Positions 61,374-64,000 of a DNA stretch of 64,000 nt are shown here, one piece after another (the first letter of the stretch is position 1; the number at the start of each line of letters is the position of its first letter). The DNA is from Alphaproteobacteria bacterium (GTDB taxonomy: Bacteria; Pseudomonadota; Alphaproteobacteria; Micavibrionales; Micavibrionaceae). Position numbers and translations under genes: made by a program. The notes beneath the pieces were generated by a model. The model saw nothing but the letters and a program-made list of their open reading frames with translations. It was not told where the DNA came from and made no database searches. The DNA is taken from the NCBI GenBank assembly GCA_017999645.1, contig JAGNLJ010000003.1, forward strand, positions 160,883-224,882, given 5' to 3'.

Positions 61374-61574
61374 ATGACAAATCAGCCAAACCAGCCCGCC
61401 AACAAAGAAAACCCTGCAAACCTGAAGGATCCCAAAAATCCCAATCCTGCAGAGGCTAATCAGCAAGATTCTAAAGCCGAGCGCGGCAACGAAGCACGCT
61501 CCGACGAAAAAGGATCAAGTGGATCAGACGCAAAACCATCCGATAAACCAGGCGACAAAAAAGCAGCCGCTTAA
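61374..61574 (+). CDS. Small disordered hydrophilic protein
   Basis: The protein has 66 residues made almost only of Asn, Pro, Lys, Glu, Asp, Ser, Gly and Ala, with no Trp, Tyr, Phe or Cys. It resembles hydrophilin-type stress proteins by composition, not by family. It is followed by a good terminator. The ribosome site (AAAGATAAGAAAA) is modest. Confidence 0.6.
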   Translation: MTNQPNQPANKENPANLKDPKNPNPAEANQQDSKAERGNEARSDEKGSSGSDAKPSDKPGDKKAAA

Positions 61575-61595
61575 TATCGACGCCTGAAGAGATAA

Positions 61596-61630
61596 AACGC
61601 CGGGAGCATATGTTTCCGGCGTTTTTTATT
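61596..61630 (+). terminator. Rho-independent terminator behind the small-gene cluster
   Basis: AACGCCGG (61596-61603) pairs with CCGGCGTT (61616-61623) and is followed by TTTTTTATT. It supports the reality of the small gene that ends 22 bp upstream. Confidence 0.88.
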
Positions 61631-61700
61631 TGAGCCCGCTGCCCCGCCGCCGCTTAATATTAGAAAAAATAGATATTCAAAATCGTTGAAATCAATTATA

Positions 61701-62375
61701 ATGGAATTCATGGAATCGCATACGCGGCATCAATGTATGATCTACAAAGGCGCGCCCAGCACCCAGCTACCCGCGATCGCCGCCATCCTCTATCAAAAGC
61801 TTAATGATAATTACCGCTGCCTGTATCTGAACAGCCCGGCAATGGTCTCAGGCCTGCGCTCCACGCTTGCAGGCTTCGGCATGGATGTCGCGAAAGAGAT
61901 TGAAACCGGCCGCCTCATTCTCTCCTCTGAATCCGTCCTGCAATCCGACGGCACGTTCGACACCGCCCTCATGCTCCAGAAACTCGAAGACCTTTTGGAC
62001 AGCGCATTGAGCGACGGCTACCAGGGCCTCTGGGCCTCGGGCGACATGACCTACGAATTCGGCAACCAGGAAAACCTCGCGAAACTTTTTGATTATGAAT
62101 GGCAGCTTGAAAAATTATTCGACAAGCGCCCCGAACTTTGCGGCGTATGCCAGTACCACCAGGACACGCTTCCCGCCGAAAGCCTGCGCGAGGGCCTCTC
62201 GATGCACAGGCTGATCTTCGTCAACGAAACCTTATCCCTCATCAATCCGCACTACATGGAATCCCGCAAGCATGCCGAGCAGGCCGCCGCCAACCCGTTA
62301 CTCGACCATGCCGTTCAGGACATCTGCGAGTCCGACCACCGCAATTTCGCGCCCGTCCGTAAATCCGCACGCTGA
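61701..62375 (+). CDS. MEDS-domain sensory protein
   Basis: The ATG at 61701 gives 224 residues; a TTG at 61686 or ATG at 61710 is also possible. HQCMIYKGAPSTQLPAIAAI and NYRCLYLNSPAMVSGLRSTL and GYQGLWASGDMTYEFGNQEN match the MEDS/DcmR sensory domain. Such domains usually sit with HTH or kinase parts; none is present here, so it may act with a partner. It ends in a converging pair with a YCII gene. Confidence 0.85.
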   Translation: MEFMESHTRHQCMIYKGAPSTQLPAIAAILYQKLNDNYRCLYLNSPAMVSGLRSTLAGFGMDVAKEIETGRLILSSESVLQSDGTFDTALMLQKLEDLLDSALSDGYQGLWASGDMTYEFGNQENLAKLFDYEWQLEKLFDKRPELCGVCQYHQDTLPAESLREGLSMHRLIFVNETLSLINPHYMESRKHAEQAAANPLLDHAVQDICESDHRNFAPVRKSAR

Positions 62376-62485
62376 TCGTCATCCCCGCCCGTCGCGAATG
62401 CGGCAAACTTTTAAACCTCCACTGTCATCCCCGGCGGCGAGGCTTGCCGAGCCGGGAAGGGGATCCAGCACAATACTCGCCGCGA
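62376..62485. repeat. Degenerate palindromic repeat region
   Basis: GTCATCCCCG occurs twice, followed by CCCCGGC...GCCGGG-type complementary parts and GGGGATCC. It resembles the GC hairpins of the other intergenic repeats, but the arms are worn. It fills the gap between converging genes. Confidence 0.55.
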
Positions 62486-62500
62486 AGCCGCACAAAATTC

Positions 62501-62878
62501 CTACCCGATCCCCCACTCTTTAAAATCTTCCTCTTCAAAGAACGGGCGGATTTCAATTTCCGAAGCACCCGGCATTGGGTTCGGGCATTTCTTCACCCAC
62601 TCGACTGCCTCGTCCATGTCCTTCACGGTCCATATCCAGAACCCCGCGACAATATCATTGGCATTGCCGAACGGCCCGTCCTTCACCGCGCGCTTCGCGC
62701 CGTCGAACGCAACACGCTTCGCATGTTTGGTCGGCTTCAGCCCGCCGAGATCGCCGGTCAGAATCCCGGCCTTCATCAGCTCGTCATTATAACGCCCCAT
62801 CGCCTCGAACATTTTCGGATCGGGCGACAGCCCCTCTTCACTCTCCTTCGTCGCCTTAACAAAAACCATCACGCGCAT
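62501..62878 (-). CDS. YCII-related (DGPF) domain protein
   Basis: The ATG at 62878 with AAAGGAG 7 bp upstream is better placed than the ATG at 62884, and gives 125 residues. It has the start MRVMVFVKATKESEEG, LKPTKHAKRVAFDG, KDGPFG-type and AGFWIWTVKDMDEAVEWV. The fold is a small dimeric ferredoxin-like barrel of unknown reaction; such proteins are often encoded near ECF sigma factors. Confidence 0.92.
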   Translation of the reverse strand: MRVMVFVKATKESEEGLSPDPKMFEAMGRYNDELMKAGILTGDLGGLKPTKHAKRVAFDGAKRAVKDGPFGNANDIVAGFWIWTVKDMDEAVEWVKKCPNPMPGASEIEIRPFFEEEDFKEWGIG

Positions 62879-62884
62879 AACCAT

Positions 62885-63127
62885 TCTCCTTTGGTTGAGG
62901 GGTTCAAATCACTGCACCGCTACCATTTCTAAAACTAAAAGAATCAATTAGTATTATAAAGTCCAAAGGCGAGGATAGGACTGGAGGTGCCACTGGCGCC
63001 GAACTTGGGAGCCTCGCGAAAGATAATTAATAAAGAAGCAAAAAGGCAAACATAAGCAAATAATGCATTCCCCCTCCCGTTTGATGCGGCTTAAACCACA
63101 TATATTGAATGCAAAGATATAATCATA
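62885..63127. other. Gene-free border before the AT-rich MltR-like gene
   Basis: Base composition shifts here to AT-rich. It contains a GGTGCC-ACT-GGCGCC hairpin near 62984 and the stretch GGTTCAAATC followed by TACCA near 62900-62925, which recalls the end of a tRNA but cannot be paired as one. No promoter is convincing. It may be the left border of a transferred segment. Confidence 0.4.
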
Positions 63128-63814
63128 ATGGCTTCCAACTCTACATTACAAAATCTAAGAAAATTTGGACGACAAGAGCCAGGAGCTGTTGACAGCAATG
63201 CGTTGTTTGAAGAATTAAATGCAGAAACAGACCGTGCTGTAGGTATCGTGGGAGCCACGATGCTTGAAAGTCAACTTGAAGCCCTTCTTAGTCACCACAT
63301 GAGTCATTTAGATGTTGATACTAAGAACAAATTATTTAATGCTTACGGCCCGTTATCATCATTTTCTGCAAAAATCAAAATTGCTTATGCATTCAAGCTT
63401 TGCAGCAAAGCAATTTACAAAGATTTAGATATTATTAGAGACATTCGCAATACTTTTGCACACGCCAGAAAAGTCGCAGAGTTTAAAGTGCCAGAAATTT
63501 CCGCTGCCTGCTTTTTACTATCATATTCTTCAGAGCGGAAACCAGAAAATTATAGTCAATTTGACGCTCGCACCAGATATATTTACCACATTAGCAATGT
63601 CTATATTTTTTTACTTAAAAAAACTTTGAAGCACCCTATTAAAAAAATAAGAAAAGAAAGGGAAAAATCAGAAAAAAAATTGCGAGAAGTAAAAAAGGAT
63701 TTAATGAACGCAAAAAGAAGATGGGCACGCTTAAAAAAGAAGCATCCTGAAATTACACAAGCGATTGAAAAGAAAAATCCTGAAATAATGGCGATTACAA
63801 AAAATAGGAATTAA
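63128..63814 (+). CDS. MltR-like protein on AT-rich DNA
   Basis: The protein has 228 residues. Residues about 30-140 resemble the MltR (mannitol repressor-like) helical domain: DRAVGIVGATMLESQLEALL, LFNAYGPLSSFSAKIKIAYA and DIIRDIRNTFAHARKV. A lysine-rich coiled C-terminus of about 60 residues follows. Its codon use and base composition are much more AT-rich than neighbours, which points to recent acquisition. MltR relatives often have no link to mannitol. Confidence 0.78.
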   Translation: MASNSTLQNLRKFGRQEPGAVDSNALFEELNAETDRAVGIVGATMLESQLEALLSHHMSHLDVDTKNKLFNAYGPLSSFSAKIKIAYAFKLCSKAIYKDLDIIRDIRNTFAHARKVAEFKVPEISAACFLLSYSSERKPENYSQFDARTRYIYHISNVYIFLLKKTLKHPIKKIRKEREKSEKKLREVKKDLMNAKRRWARLKKKHPEITQAIEKKNPEIMAITKNRN

Positions 63815-63853
63815 TTCCTTTACATATAAGCCCATTTCGCCTATCCTTCCCCC

Positions 63854-64000
63854 ATGGCTCTGAACTCAAAACCGAACGGCGCACCCACCCCCTCCCCTGA
63901 AAACCGCCGAATGAGTAACTCCGTTTCCCCCATAAATTCAGCGCCTTGCACCCCCACCCCCCCTCTGGCCCCCCAACCACCCCCCGCCAGTCCTCCCCAC
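63854..64000 (+). CDS. Partial proline-rich reading frame open to the window end
   Basis: From the ATG at 63854, 49 codons are open to the last base. The product is low-complexity, with 17 prolines and many Ser/Asn/Ala (ENRRMSNSVSPINSAP, then APQPPPASPP). No ribosome site precedes it. The plus strand here is very C-rich. It could be the disordered N-terminus of a larger protein or a chance frame. Confidence 0.35.
   Translation, partial: MALNSKPNGAPTPSPENRRMSNSVSPINSAPCTPTPPLAPQPPPASPPH

Noticed and set aside
62900..62930. tRNA-like words GGTTCAAATC and TACCA
   Set aside because: No T-arm, anticodon arm or acceptor stem can be paired; treated only as a possible worn border.
63795..63980. Minus-strand reading frame rich in Gly and Trp at the window end
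   Set aside because: It overlaps the end of the MltR-like gene in antisense and only reflects the C-rich plus strand.

Overview
The window reads as chromosomal DNA of an alphaproteobacterium with moderate-to-high GC content. The main signs are a complete alphaproteobacterial-type Tad/Cpa (Flp) pilus locus, a pal-cpoB-tilS-ftsH-glmM gene string, hisZ next to purA, and many ECF-type regulators. A Micavibrio-like lineage is a guess from overall gene style, not something shown here. Genes are densely packed. No gene-free stretch exceeds 300 bases; the longest is the roughly 297 bp leader between flp and tadG.

Bases 1-17139 hold the Tad pilus region. On the plus strand are the end of an adhesin-like protein, an orphan secretin N-domain protein and the TPR lipoprotein tadD. 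They converge on a long minus-strand series. From upstream to downstream it runs: a pseudokinase-like protein, a small membrane protein, two TadE-like pseudopilins, a von Willebrand (VWA) TadG-like protein, flp, a second Flp-like pilin, then cpaA-cpaB-cpaC-cpaD-cpaE-tadA-tadB-tadC. Three rho-independent terminators divide it, one of them directly behind the major pilin.

Bases 17277-30216 are conserved housekeeping, mostly on the minus strand: purA, hisZ, glmM, ftsH, tilS, cpoB, pal, a SirB1-like protein, a BON lipoprotein (DolP-like), yraN and rsmI. A divergent LpoA-like lipoprotein follows. The rsmI/lpoA/yraN/dolP neighbourhood mirrors the yra cluster of enterobacteria.

Bases 30352-45353 mix regulators, envelope genes and tRNA-modification genes: a TetR protein with a glutamate-rich N-terminal arm, an MscS channel, trhO, an ECF sigma operon with a metal-sensor-like protein and an EF-hand protein, an AMIN-domain lipoprotein, a WecA-like transferase, a second ECF operon with a membrane VWA protein, mnmD and mnmC as separate genes, an M3 peptidase and arginase.

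Bases 45351-55401 hold a CheD-like protein that lacks its catalytic residues, a sterol-desaturase-type hydroxylase, the Sua5-type tsaC gene, anmK, tyrS, a 1052-residue AsmA-like protein, bcp and an alpha/beta hydrolase. Bases 55662-58219 hold five small genes with related ankyrin-like modules. This is the most distinctive accessory cluster in the window. The end of the window has a cysteine desulfurase plus ferredoxin pair, several very small proteins, a lone MEDS-domain protein, a YCII protein, an AT-rich MltR-like gene and the start of a proline-rich reading frame.

Two kinds of dispersed repeat run through the window. One is a pair of ~141-146 bp elements with inverted ends and TA at both borders, each ending exactly at a TAG stop codon. 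The other is a family of palindromic intergenic repeats that often fills the gap between converging genes.
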